Shown one piece after another: positions 12,275-24,469 of a stretch of 64,000 nt of DNA. Each line of letters begins with the position of its first letter. Within the stretch, counting starts at the first letter, position 1. The notes below the pieces were generated by a model. That model was not told the DNA's origin. It did no database searches and saw only the letters and a program-made list of their open reading frames with translations. Where the stretch lies: the NCBI GenBank assembly GCA_040954595.2, contig CM082578.2, forward strand, positions 7,378,001-7,442,000. The letters are read 5' to 3'. This stretch comes from Balanoglossus misakiensis (taxonomy: Eukaryota; Hemichordata). The position numbers and the translations under genes are program-made.

Positions 12275-15200
12275 ATGGAAAGTAGTAACACACAGATGCG
12301 CGTCAAGTTCGTAACTTTTCTAGTCAGTCAAATGTTATTGGTGTCACAAAGTGTCCAGGCTGAAGGTGAAGACAACAGGACAGACCTGTATCTACTCGGT
12401 TTGTTTCCCATCAACACGCACAGTTGGGCAGGCGGAGAAAGTGCGTTACCGGCAGCAGAGTTGGCTATCAAACATATCAATGAACGTCCTGATATTTTAC
12501 CCGGTTATAAACTGACCCTGTTATGGGGAGACAGTAAGGTAAATCACCACATTGAGATCAATAGACAATTTTCCGTACATCGCGAGATTTTACGAGATCT
12601 CGCGTGGGATCTCGCGTGTTTTTCATGTTTGTGATATTGTAGTCAAAAGGTACGAATATGGTTAACAATTACACACATGGTCACATCGACACAGAGAGGA
12701 TCGTTGAGTGCTAATAATTCGCTGAACCTGTTTGCCAACGTCGAGTTTATGGCTGTGCAGTGAAAAGGATACACCCTTTTCATAGGTCTAGCGCCCTCAC
12801 ACAGCAATCATGAATTTGAACTCAAAGCGAGGCCAATGGGGAAGATAATCATTCACATCAAGGGGATTTCCCTATTGGCCTCGCTTTGAGTCCAAATCCA
12901 TGATGGCTGTGTAAAGGAGATAGACTAAGTGAAAAGGGCGTATTATCAATAGCGTGGACCAATAAATTAAAATCAATATATTTCCGAAAACACAACTCTT
13001 TCCGTAATAGTCAAACATGACTATAATCCACTATGTCGTTCCAGTGTGACTCAGGGGAGGCAGTCGATGCAATATACAAGTTACTCTATCAGGAACCAAC
13101 CAAAATCATGGTTCTTGGACCCGGATGTTCGCATGCCTGCCAATCCACAGCCTCGGCGATTCGCCATTGGGAACTTGTTCAGGTAATTTATCTTACACGT
13201 ATTTTCAGCTAATGACATCATATGTCATTACTTTAATTCCACATATCGTTTATGTCAAGGATAACACGCTTGTTTTATTCAAAATGTAAACCTACACTTT
13301 TCTATAAATATGTTCATTTACGGAACCTTTATTATTTCATGCATAGTACTTTGAAATGGATGAATGCCTCTTTGGATCAATTGGATCAATTTGGATCATT
13401 TAATAATATTTCTCTTTTGGTACCTTTTGTGGAAATATAAAGCAAATGGCAATATTACAGCAATGTTTTCCAAAAATTCTACATATTAGGCTACGGAATA
13501 TTTTCACGCCATGCTCTGAATCTAGGTAGTCCCCTACCTTAACGTGAATTCTTAATTCTTGTCAGATGTCGTTTGGCTGTGCGTTGCCGTCGTTGTCGGA
13601 TAAAACGGTGTATCCTCGTTTTTCGCGACTTCGACCCCCGGACACGGCTCAAAACGCTGCAAGGATTGCTATCCTACAAGAATTTGGCTGGAATAAAGTG
13701 GCGATCATATATGAACCGGTGGACCTTTTTTCCGAGGTAAGTAATGATATGCACGGCTCTCTGGTCAGAAAGTTAAAATACAACGCGCCGGCATGGACGT
13801 ATTCGCGAACACAACTACAGTTCAAGAGACAATAGTTGTAACTTTTCACCTTGTTTCCAGTATTTTTGTTAGGTAAATCAAATGCAAATTCTTGTTCTGC
13901 TCCAAACATCATGCTTATATAACTATTACATGTCAGCATAGCCTGTACGTGTGTAACGACCATTGTTATTGTTGTACAATTACAAATCTGACAATACACA
14001 TATAGGTTGTGTTGATAAGCTAAATTCTGGGTATTTCGTCAGGATTAAGGGATTTGAAACTGCAGCAGACGTACATGTATAAAGTATTAGTTGCTCTGCC
14101 TCGTTGCTCTTCAAAATGATTTTCTATCTGTGTAGTAAACATAAGTACATTGTCGTTTGCTACATTTAATAGCATGCATGTAACACAGGGAATGTGCCCA
14201 GCTTGCCTCGATACCTCAGGTATTCGCTTGGTGCAAATTTCAGTGCTTGGTTAGTTATTGTCTTGGTACTTTTTTCTCTTAAAATCGCTAAGACCGTCAC
14301 TGCTATGGCCACTACGATGGAAGAGAAAGGAATGACCGTTGTCTCGTTGGAACCTGTTCACGACGATGCAAAGCTGCCTCTCGAGAAAATTAAGGTACAT
14401 GTAAATGTATTTATGATTTTCGAGTTCTGAAAGTGAGACTTCTCCTCACTTTGTCAGCCACGTTAAACGTGTAACTTGCATCCCGACGTAGACTATGTCC
14501 ACGCATGATCAAGCATTGACCCACGTCGACTCGATAAAACTGAGGACCTCACTGGAGTATTTTTCATTTTTTTTCTTATTACGCCGGTACTGTGAATGTG
14601 TGTATAAAATAAAAGAGATCAAACATGTGCTAATCACGCATGTTGTGAGATAAATAATGTTTTGCAGAAGTGAAGAGGGCTGGCGTATTTCATCTATAAT
14701 GTTTATTTCTTTACAGAGCGACGGGATAAGAATAGTGGTCGGGTTCTTCTACACACCGATGGCCGTCGCAGTGTTTTGTGAGGTACATAACAAAACCTTC
14801 AATGCCCCCCCCCCCGGAGATACACAATCAATATGAAATTATGAAGAGAACACATAATGTAAAACAAAGAAGGACCTTAAACGCCATGATATCACACCCA
14901 GCGTCGAATACTGTGAATAGTTTGCCTTGTAGAATTATTAGCAGGCAACATTGGTTTTAAAGCTTTACGTATACAACTGTACTGCTAGTCAAAGGCCACA
15001 CTGCCCTATGCTAGATAAATATGTCCATTTGGAGCATACAGCAAATTATCTGAACGTGGATTTATTGTAAGTAATTTCCACGTCTTCATAGACGGCTTGT
15101 AATTGGCTCTGTGTATACCGAGGTCATGCAATTGAAGTTTAGGGAATACTAGGCTCACATATTCTGTGTCTGTACAGCAGCATGCGTGACGTTTCGGTGA

Positions 15201-16081
15201 GTGAACAATGTGCCCACAATTCCATTTACATCGTGAAATGTGGTGTGTAACCGGTCGATGATCGTCAAAGTGGAAATAACGGCGCTTTAGAGAATGATTT
15301 TAAGTAAACAGCATTGTTTAATCAAGACTAATCAGATCGTAAAACTGTACGGTGAGATTGCAACATATTCGTGAGTGAAAAAGTACATTTTATGGAGGTC
15401 CTTGGGGTACCGTAAAATCGTGAAGCTTAATTCATGTGGACATATGACTTGATAAATCGTACGCGGGGGAGGGGGGTGTTGTATATAAGTTTCTATGGCC
15501 CAAGCATACACTGACAATCGTACTAGGGATTTTCGGGGTTGTTATGACGAGGGATATAGAATTAGAAGTGTGTATCGTATCGATGCTTCTTCAGTAGACC
15601 ATTTTCGAACTCAATGGGACCCTGCGAGATCTCGCGTGGCTAGGCACTTTATACGGGAGAAGATTCTCATACGACAAAGGACAAAGAATACGTGACGTAT
15701 CGTGTTAAACGGCTCTTGTATTACCCGTATGCCAAGTAATACAAGTGCCTGGAGCACAGAAAATCATCTTTTGCAGACTATTGTATTTTAAACAGTTCCA
15801 ATTATGACACGGCTGTGTGGTGTTATCGGTAATTTAGAATGTACATGTACGAAACGACGAAGGAAATATATTTTGAGTGCAGTAAGAATTGAACAGGAAA
15901 TTGAATTCTGATCATTTATTCAACGCTGCAACTTTATGAAGATTATAGTAGTCCGTGTTCATTTCAATTGTCACTGCCTTTGAACATATTTTTTCGCTAA
16001 CCTGGTGAGTGACGAAAAGCTCATAAGGTCGACAAAAATCCACGATTGCGTATTTCCGCCACGTTCAACAAGTCGAATTTC

Positions 16082-16170
<89 letters not shown>

Positions 16171-19100
16171 TTAAGTCAGTGAGTGGGGAGGAGGGGAGAG
16201 GGTCAGTGAAATGTTTGGTGGGCAGATTTTCCATTTAGTTGCTTTCGCTTAATGTCCGATTGCAGTTGTAGGGTAGCTGCTACGGAGAACGAGGTTCATG
16301 CTTTGATTACCTCCGCTTTAATGGAATTGTATTCCCAGAATGTCAAAACCTCATTTGGCAATTGAGTTATAATGTTGATAGGGTGTTGATTTATTTGCAT
16401 GGCTTGCAAGTTTTTAAAAAGTGTCTGCAGATCTACAGCTTCTGGCTTGCGGGAGCTCGCTGGTAAAAAATTGCATCGTCGTGTGACGTGTAAGACGTCG
16501 TAGTGAGTCCTGTATGCTTTGGAGTCTGTTTTAGACCCACTTGCAGGTATTATGAGAAACACCAAATTTCCAATGTTATAGAGGGTCATTATAGATGATA
16601 TGCATTGTGGTTTGTTCACCATTGTCTATTTTCACCGCGTACAGGCGCACAAGCTGGGGCTGTTCGGTCCAAAATATGGCTGGTTGATGCAAGGTTGGTA
16701 CGACGATACGTGGATCGCAGATACTTGGACTGAGGGTATGGTCGACTGCACTCAGGAAGAATTGGCGGAGTTTGTGGATGTTAGTAGAATCTAAAGCTCT
16801 ATGCCAACCGATAGGTCACTTTCATGACCCCTATATGACCCGACATATTCGTTCTTCCGTTGGTGTGGTGCTGTCAAAATTCAAACGTTTGGGACAAGAA
16901 ACGTGACACGTACAACGTTGCTTGGAGAAAATCAACCTTTGTAATTCATTGCATTATTTATTAACTACAGCACAGCCAGGTACTCCACACACAGGTGTAA
17001 TTCTAGACTTTTTGTAGAGTTTTTTACTCAACCTGTTGGATTCTTACCAACGGAAGTACGAGGATGTAAGGTCATGTAGGTGTCGTGAAAATGGTCGATT
17101 GCAAATCATGTTAAAAACAATTTTCGTCCCCTCCCCATACCGAAGACGAGCACGATATAAAAGTAGTACAGCATGAATTTGAACGTTTTGCTGTTACGAT
17201 AATACATGACTGTTACTGCTTAACGGAACTCGAATACGAGTCTCTGACACCCTCAACGAGCACACCGACACAAATCTTCGTATTAGAAGTCTCAGCTACG
17301 TAAAACATGTAAAATAAGTTGCTATGTTTTGACATAAATTCAGTATCACTAACTTACTGAAATGCTTACTATAATTATTCTCCTGTTCAGAAGTCAGCAA
17401 TTTTGGATCGTCTGTTTACCCTGCTTAGTACTTCTCCTCTCTTATGGCGGGTGTATTGTCATGTGCCACGGACTTTGTAATTTGCGAATTTCACGTGAAC
17501 TGTTTTCAAAAAAGCATAACGTTCGCATCCGGAAGTCATAAATAACCGCGACTAAATTGTGACTATACTTGACATTTTTAAAGGGCGCATTCTCCGCATT
17601 CACATTCGATATCCATCCACTGAAAGATGTTGCTGGCATATCAGGAATGGTGAGTATATTTACAAGTCACTAATATAATGCAGTGCAGTTCACACGTGAC
17701 AAAGCATTCTATCGACAAGATTTAGGCAGTTTCGATTAGTATGAATTCTCATGAGAGAAGGTTTTATCATGATGACCATTGCGTTAAAAATCTCCCCGTC
17801 ATAGCTTTCGATTCTTTTGCCTTCCACCAATACAAGCATTCCCCAGTTCTCTGTGCGGAGAATGCAATACAAGTAGAAATCACGGTTCAAAGCACATACA
17901 AATCCAGAAAATCGAGTAGTAATCAAAACTTCGGGGCCAACTTCTGTAGGAATAGCATCGAATTCTTTGTCACGTGTCAACAAAAACGCATTTGGTACAA
18001 AGATCCAAAGTTTCCAATCATGTGGTTGTAAAGAGACAAGACCATGATCCTTATTGGCCGCAGGTCCGATCGTTCCCATTAAAAACCAAAAATTCGCCTT
18101 TGTTCCTGTGAGCTCAAGTTTCGAATGAGATATCAGGCGACGTCCACTTTTGTATGTCTAATTCTCTCAAATGACACACCCCGGCGACAAGCAGTACCGA
18201 AATCAGATGAAAAATAGCACTTTGAAAACAAATGAGTAGTATTCTGGGCACTTTTTGAAACTTGTTATTCTTCGTGCTCTTTATTTCACTTGTATTATTC
18301 TGGTCACGACACGGTCTGTATTTATTGTATCTGCATGCCTCGTACTCAGATGGTCGCCGTGTTTTGAAGTTGTTTACGTGTATGCAAATCCCTACCCCCA
18401 AAAAGGCACCCATTATCATGCCTTAGCCAGTACCTGCCTGCGAGCAAAAAAAACCCCGGCAACTGCGTCTGGGAAATGTCACAGAGTCACGCAAATAATC
18501 CAATAAAGGATTGAACGGTCACGCTCTTCTCGGCGTGGTTGACGTGGGTGGGGGGTGCGGGTGGGTGGGGTTTGATTCTGACCTACATCTCACACAATGA
18601 ATAAAAATGAGGGATATTAATAGCATAACATTTTGTTGCTTAGCTGTGGAAATGAAGAAAGTCTCGAAGAAAGTCAATTCACCATCAATCCGAGTTGAAA
18701 CATTTCTATAAAACCCCACGTTTTCCCCCAACCACAGTGCATTTTCCACCAACACGAAAAAGCTCCAACCATTTTTAAAAGATTGGTTTGTTTTCTCTTT
18801 GACGAAACCCGCAACAGGAAAGTAAAAAAATCACATTTTGTTTGTGGAGTATCTATGTTTTGTGAAACCCACTCTTTCGCCATTGAGATACACCCTCCTC
18901 CCTGTATTCGTCCTCAGTTATTACGTGGAACACTTCTAATTCAGTCGCCAATCTGCCCCAACCATGTCTCTTCGTTAAACCTTCTGTACTCCGTTAAAAA
19001 AAACCCAAAACTCTATTTGTCTGTGTATTACATATGGTTCAGCCTTCACAATCCTCACTGACACTTTTTGTTCTCGTGCATGCTTCAGACCCCGAACGAG

Positions 19101-21546
19101 TATCTCGTTGCGTTCGACGAATTCGTTAACTACACATCCGAGAGTTTGTTTGCGGTCCAACTGTCTCCGGTGGCGTATGATACTGTGTGGGCGCTTTCTC
19201 TGGCGCTGAATTACACACTTACTGCATTGGATGCAGCTGGGGGTGAGTGTAATATTTACAAATGTTAAGAGAGTAGGAGGGTGGGGAGGAAGGAGGGAGG
19301 GAGGGAGGGAAGGAGGGAGGGAGGGAGGTAAGAGAAAGGAGGAATGGGTGGAAGGAAGGGGGAGGAGGAAGGGGAATGGAGGGACGGAGGCAGGGAGGAA
19401 AGGTGGGACGTAATAAGGAGAGAGGTAGGGCGGGAGATTGAGTGAAGTGATTGATTTTTCAGTCACCCTATAAACCTGTCTACATCGAACAGCTAAACAT
19501 TACACCAAAGCAGTTGTTTCGATCTAGTCTCACCAAATTACTATTTTCGTTTCCCAACATCACTGCTTGTTAAACATGACACCAACTGAGGGCTAATAAA
19601 CCTACAACTTTCACACAAATAATAGCGGTTTTCCATGTTGACGCCAAATTATTCCGACAGGAAACAAACGACTCGAGAACTACACGTATGGAGATACGGA
19701 AATGGCTGATATGATAATGGAAAGCATAAGCCGTGTGGCCTTTGATGGCATGTTTGTAAGTATACTGGCATTTTGTGTATTTCTCGCCACACGTTCTTCG
19801 CACATGCTTTGGGTTGTGATGAGTGGTCGACGGAAGAACAAGGCACAAAAACTCGACTTGTATGTTGTTGCTTTTTCAAATCCGAATGAGTTTGACAGTT
19901 TTCTGTAACTGGCAATTGATCTTGACTGCTCAAGTCCTCTTTTACTCTTTTGAACCCACATGAAATTTGATTTAAACATTCTCTCACAGCAGCAGTATTG
20001 ACACATATGATAACTTATAGTATTTGCTGGTACTTTTACCAGGGCACCATACAGTTTGACGAAGATGGAGAGGTGTTGACAGATTTTAAACTTCAGCAAT
20101 ATCAAGGTATGTATCTTATGTTGTCATACTCGTGAGGATTGCTCCAGTCCGGGGGGGGGGGGATATACCAATGGAACTTGAAATTCTTGCGTGCACAAAA
20201 AATCTAGCACTTTCCCACGACAGAGTCGAGCTATTGGTAATTTTATTGAGCATTTCAACGAAATACATCTTTTTTTCATTAAAGAGCGCACCCTTGTAAA
20301 ACATTATGTCGTCTCTAAGCAGACTACGCGAAAACAAGGCCAGTAGGCCAGAGTGTACTTCTCGAGCTCGCCCGTCTAGGTTTGTTGTATATATCCTACA
20401 ATTTGCGTGTAAAACTTACCCGATAATAATAACATGTGGCTGTCGAACGTCGGTCCCAACTTTAGTGACGATACACAAGGTAACGTTTTACTTGCAAAAT
20501 TTAGTCGTAAACGAAAGGTCTTTAATACCGTGACCGAAACACAATTTGAATCAGATATGAATTAAAGGATATTTCTCAAACTCAAGCATTTCTGGTTCAT
20601 GCACAGGAGGAGTTAATATGAACATTGGCATGTTTAGGACGGACCTTCAGAAGGCTGAATTTTATCCGGATGTTCCTGTCATCTGGAAAGGTAAGATTTA
20701 CTCCATCCGTTATCTAAATATCTGGAAAGTAAGATTTACATGCACTTCGAATCCATCTTCTTGCAGGTCTTGCAAATGTTTTCAAGGACTTTGCGTGTGA
20801 GCCTGAAGGGACAATAGCAACTGACAAGTGATCTAACGCGATCGTGGTTTCTGTCTTATTTAGGTGACGGTCCGCCAATCGCAGAATTGACCAAAAATTA
20901 CGTTATACAAAAGGTTCCTGCGTATCTTCATGGCACCATGTCCACCTTGGCGATTATTGGCATTATTTGCAGTGTAATATTTCTATCGTTAAATATTAAG
21001 TTCAGAAGAGAACGGTGAGTGAATTTTCCTATGAAGTTAAATATTCACATACATACATACATACATACATACATACATACATACATACATACATACATAC
21101 ATACATACATACATACATACATACATACATACATACATACATACATACATACATACATACATACATACATACATACATACATACATACATACATACATAC
21201 ATACATACATACATACATACATACATACATACATACATACATACATACATACATACATACATACATACATACATACATACATACATACATACATACATAC
21301 ATACATACATACATACATACATACATACATACATACATACATACATACATACATACATACATACATACATACATACATACATACATACATACATACATAC
21401 ATACATACATACATACATACATACATACATACATACATACATACATACATACATACATACATACATACATACATACATACATACATACATACATACATAC
21501 ATACATACATACATACATACATACATACATACATACATACATACAT

Positions 21547-21627
<81 letters not shown>

Positions 21628-24209
21628 TACATACACACATACATACATACATACACACATACATACATACACGTACAATTTTCACTTTAATTTGCACCTT
21701 TTCATTTTTTCAGAATTATTAAGATGTCTTCTCCAAACATAAACAATATCATTCTCTGTGGTTGCATCTTGACGTACTCAAGCATTCTATCAGCTAATAC
21801 TGAAGAATCCAATATCAGCCTTGAGACTTGTTGGAAATTGTCTACATACATACTGCTCATCGGCTTCTCCACTGCTTACGGGGCTATCTTTTCTAAAACA
21901 TGGAGAGTTCACATCATATTCACAAATGTAAAGCTACACAAAAAGGTAAAGTTGGCGCATAACGTTGGGATGATGATGATGATGATGATTGTGGTGTTAG
22001 TGGTGATGATGATGATGATTACACTATTTCGAGAGGGTAGTTTCTTCTGCGTACTGTGACGTATTTCAACACGTAAATAGCCTCTTTTTTCAAATGATAA
22101 CAGGTGGTAAGAGATAGGCAGCTGTTAATTTTGGTCTTGGTCTTTATCGGCATTGACGTCATCACTATTGCATTCTGGGAGATCCTGGATCCCGTCAGGG
22201 TTGTCGTCACTGACTTGAATCAACTGGTAAGTAGGATGGGATATCTCCAGGAAAATGATCAAATGAAGATTAAAACATACATGAAGCGATTGACAAAGGA
22301 TTTAAAAAAATATATGCTGTCATTCTCTGTGTTAAGTCTGTGCAGAAATAACCAGGTGCAGACTTTTTGTCTACAGTGCGGTTAACAAACGTTGGTAGAA
22401 GCAAAATGAATGATTAATTGATGTGCCAGTTCATGATAACCTCGAATGCAGTCGTCCAAAGGCCGTCCACGATGGTTTATTCCTTCATTGGTGGAAACAG
22501 GGCCACGGACCTTGACTGACACATAATTCAAATTTCATGATAAGGAACGGACTGGCTGCGACCAAAACCACTATCACGTATTAAATGTAATTGAGGTGTG
22601 CAGTTTTTTTATAGTTTTTTTTCTGCAGTCGTTAAGATAACGTTAACTTTGTTCTTTTCCCTTCAGCCCGAAGAGATTGGAGATAAGATCTACATTTCTC
22701 AGATTGAGTTATTTCAGTCTAGTTACATGTCCTACTGGGTTGGAATCATTTATTCGACCAAAGCGTTGATGCTTCTCTTCGGCGTGTTTCTGGCTTGGGA
22801 AACCAGAAAGGTTGGTGCACATTGGTTACTATACTTATTCAACTTAAATTCATGTTGATGGTGACCATTTTCGGCAAAACGCCAGTTAAGAAGCCTGATA
22901 ATATAAAATCACATTTCTTTACGTTTTCTATATTTCCATATCCGTCGAAATACAAAATTACTCTTTTTTCTGTATTGCAACTGTTGCAATTCTTTAATCT
23001 CGATGGAACGAAATACGTACCTTTTATCAGCATAATCTCAAATTTCCATTATAAGGATACCAAACTTTGCTTTCGGTGAGATTTTTTTCTATTCTGTCAA
23101 GTGTAGGTTTCCATAAAAGTCCTCAACGACTCTCGTCACATCGGCATGTGCATCTACAACGTCGTCATCCTCAGCACCGTGGGCGTGCCCGTGCTGTACG
23201 TACTTCACTCGCAGCCAGATATTGCGTATGCAATGAAGTCTGTGTTCGTGATCCTCGGTGCTACCGTCACCCAGTGCCTTGTGATTTTGCCAAAGGTAGG
23301 CGTTTTTCTCTTACCTTCAAATGTACATTTTTCCTACTTTCGCGTCAGTTATACTCATTAAGTTACCAATGTTTCTACAATAGACCAATTTACGAACTCC
23401 CTGAAAAAAAAACGTTTATAATATCTATATTCACGCTCGCTTAGTGATGTTAAAAACGAATTTTGCGATTACATGCAGTAAAGTGTTTACTTGATAAGAT
23501 GATAGTTCAAATTTCTTCACTTCACTGAACGATATGATCTTTCGCTTGAAAAATGCACTCTCAATGTATCCGTAATTATTCCTTCGGGATGCGGCTGGGG
23601 CCGCCTGGTAAATTCGGTGGACACGAAGCGAGAACATTTTGCTACTAATGCTATAGACTAATGGAGCTACGTTTCCCGCCAACAGATAATGGCGTACAGA
23701 GCTGGCGAAGATATCGCGATGGGAGTAAACAGCATCCGACCGGGGATGACACAAATGGAGACTACGCAATGGCAGTTAAGAGTTGACGACAGCATGGCAG
23801 CTGGGCCGTCACGAGTAAAGACTGGTCGGGATGTCTCTGTCAGCGTCGGTGTTCAGTAAGTACTGAGTCTAGTATATTATTTTAACGTCTTACTCAAAAC
23901 CTACCTACATGTACCAATGGCAAATCCAAGCTTGTAGTCAACAATAATTCCCATACCTTGCCTCGTATCATGACCTACGATGTAATTACAGGGTCCAGTT
24001 GTGAACGAAGACGACACGTTAATAAGTCCGAAGCCAAACCTTTGGATTTGGAATTGACTCGGCTGAATTTGAAGCTGGATTGCAGTACAATGGCAGAAAT
24101 TACAACCACCCCTGCAGGCCAAGTCTTTCAAAGGTCAACACCGTCAACATCATCAGCCGCACAATCATCATCCAGCAACATTGAAAGAGAAATGCAACAG
24201 CAGTATTAA
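12275..24209 (+). CDS. GABA-B receptor-like class C GPCR (18 exons)
   Basis: Predicted seven-helix receptor of about 852 aa. Coding exons: 12275-12538, 13045-13182, 13566-13736, 14293-14394, 14717-14782, 16645-16779, 17584-17649, 19089-19242, 19661-19755, 20043-20106, 20607-20690, 20864-21014, 21714-21945, 22104-22226, 22667-22810, 23107-23295, 23686-23855 and 23999-24209. All have GT-AG borders and compatible phases. A signal peptide (residues 1-29; Met8 is another possible start) precedes a Venus-flytrap domain (about 37-445) with the GABA-B hallmarks WAGGESALPA and DSKCD, then a 7TM domain (about 468-726) with IKMSSP and KTWRVH as in subunit 2. There is no Cys-rich domain, as in GABA-B and unlike glutamate receptors. 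The tail has a short heptad-like stretch (LDLELTRLNLKLD). For the last exon I chose the second AG (23,997-23,998), because the first would give a stop after four codons. Expected to act through Gi/o at the plasma membrane; the ligand is unproven. Family assignment is firm, subunit type is not. Confidence 0.93.
12560..12622. repeat. Dispersed repeat copy (short, divergent)
   Basis: In intron 1 of the GABA-B-like gene. It shares the order tagac-atttt followed by cgagatctcgcgtgg with the copies at 15,595 and 62,921, and carries an extra local palindrome built on gatctcgcg. Confidence 0.55.
12769..12942. mobile_element. MITE-like hairpin in intron 1
   Basis: Two arms of about 75 bp are reverse complements of each other around a short loop near 12,846-12,866. 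The best-matched core is ctcaaagcgaggccaat on the left against attggcctcgctttgag on the right, and matching continues outward through cacagc.atcatg to cccttttca against tgaaaaggg. No protein is encoded. This is the form of a small non-autonomous DNA transposon, inserted between exons 1 and 2 of the receptor gene. Confidence 0.8.
15595..15690. repeat. Dispersed repeat copy
   Basis: In intron 5 of the GABA-B-like gene. It begins tagaccatttt, has the core gatctcgcgtggctaggca, and continues with tatacgggag. The same order of blocks is seen at 62,921-63,020 in the cadherin gene. Confidence 0.8.
16089..16167. repeat. (GA)n dinucleotide array
   Basis: About 79 bp of pure GA repeats on the + strand, inside intron 5 of the GABA-B-like gene. 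Confidence 0.98.
18546..18570 (+). other. Potential G-quadruplex in intron 7
   Basis: Five G tracts of three or more (GGG, GGGGGG, GGG, GGG, GGGG) are separated by one to three bases, which fits the usual quadruplex rule. It lies on the sense strand, so it would be present in the pre-mRNA upstream of exon 8 of the receptor gene. Confidence 0.75.
19272..19420 (+). repeat. Purine-rich GGGA/GGAA tract in intron 8
   Basis: Irregular GGGA and GGAA repeats start about 30 bp after the donor of exon 8. The tract contains runs of four GGG blocks with single-A loops, also a quadruplex-type pattern on the sense strand. Confidence 0.9.
21047..21672. repeat. (CATA)n and (CA)n array in intron 12
   Basis: About 515 bp of CATA repeats, then about 60 bp of CA repeats, then mixed CATA/CACA. 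The array fills nearly all of the 699-bp intron between the exon carrying TM1 and the exon carrying TM2-TM3, and ends about 42 bp before the acceptor. All long frames inside it (Thr-Tyr-Ile-His, Met-Tyr-Val-Cys) are artefacts. Confidence 0.98.
21970..22019. repeat. (GAT)n short array
   Basis: Two blocks of GAT triplets separated by a GTGGTG stretch, about 25 bp after the donor of exon 13 in the receptor gene. Confidence 0.9.
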
Positions 24210-24448
24210 CGACAACTTAAGACCTCGTAGACCCCCTACACACCTGCAACAATTGACCAGGACAACAAGGTGAAAAACTGTAGTGGGTATCATCAAGTCG
24301 GCACTGAGAATACCAAGCATGCTGACAACAAGTTGTACAGGGTTTTGATCTTCCCGCCAAAAATGGGTTCACGATTATGAGATGTCATCAATCTTAGCAT
24401 TTACAACTAACAAAATACTATAAATGCATTCTAAAAAGCATTCAGAGC

Positions 24449-24454
24449 AATAAA
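24449..24454 (+). terminator. Poly(A) signal of the GABA-B-like gene
   Basis: A canonical AATAAA lies 240 bp after the stop codon, followed by a T-rich region. It is the first good signal downstream and suggests a 3' UTR of about 260 bp. Confidence 0.65.
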
Positions 24455-24469
24455 ATCTACTATTTTGTG

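Noticed and set aside
21015-21722. Long open frames of 200+ codons reading TYIH or MYVC
   Set aside because: They are translations of the CATA/CA microsatellite; the same applies at 1,886-2,352, 11,886-12,306 and 48,989-49,491.
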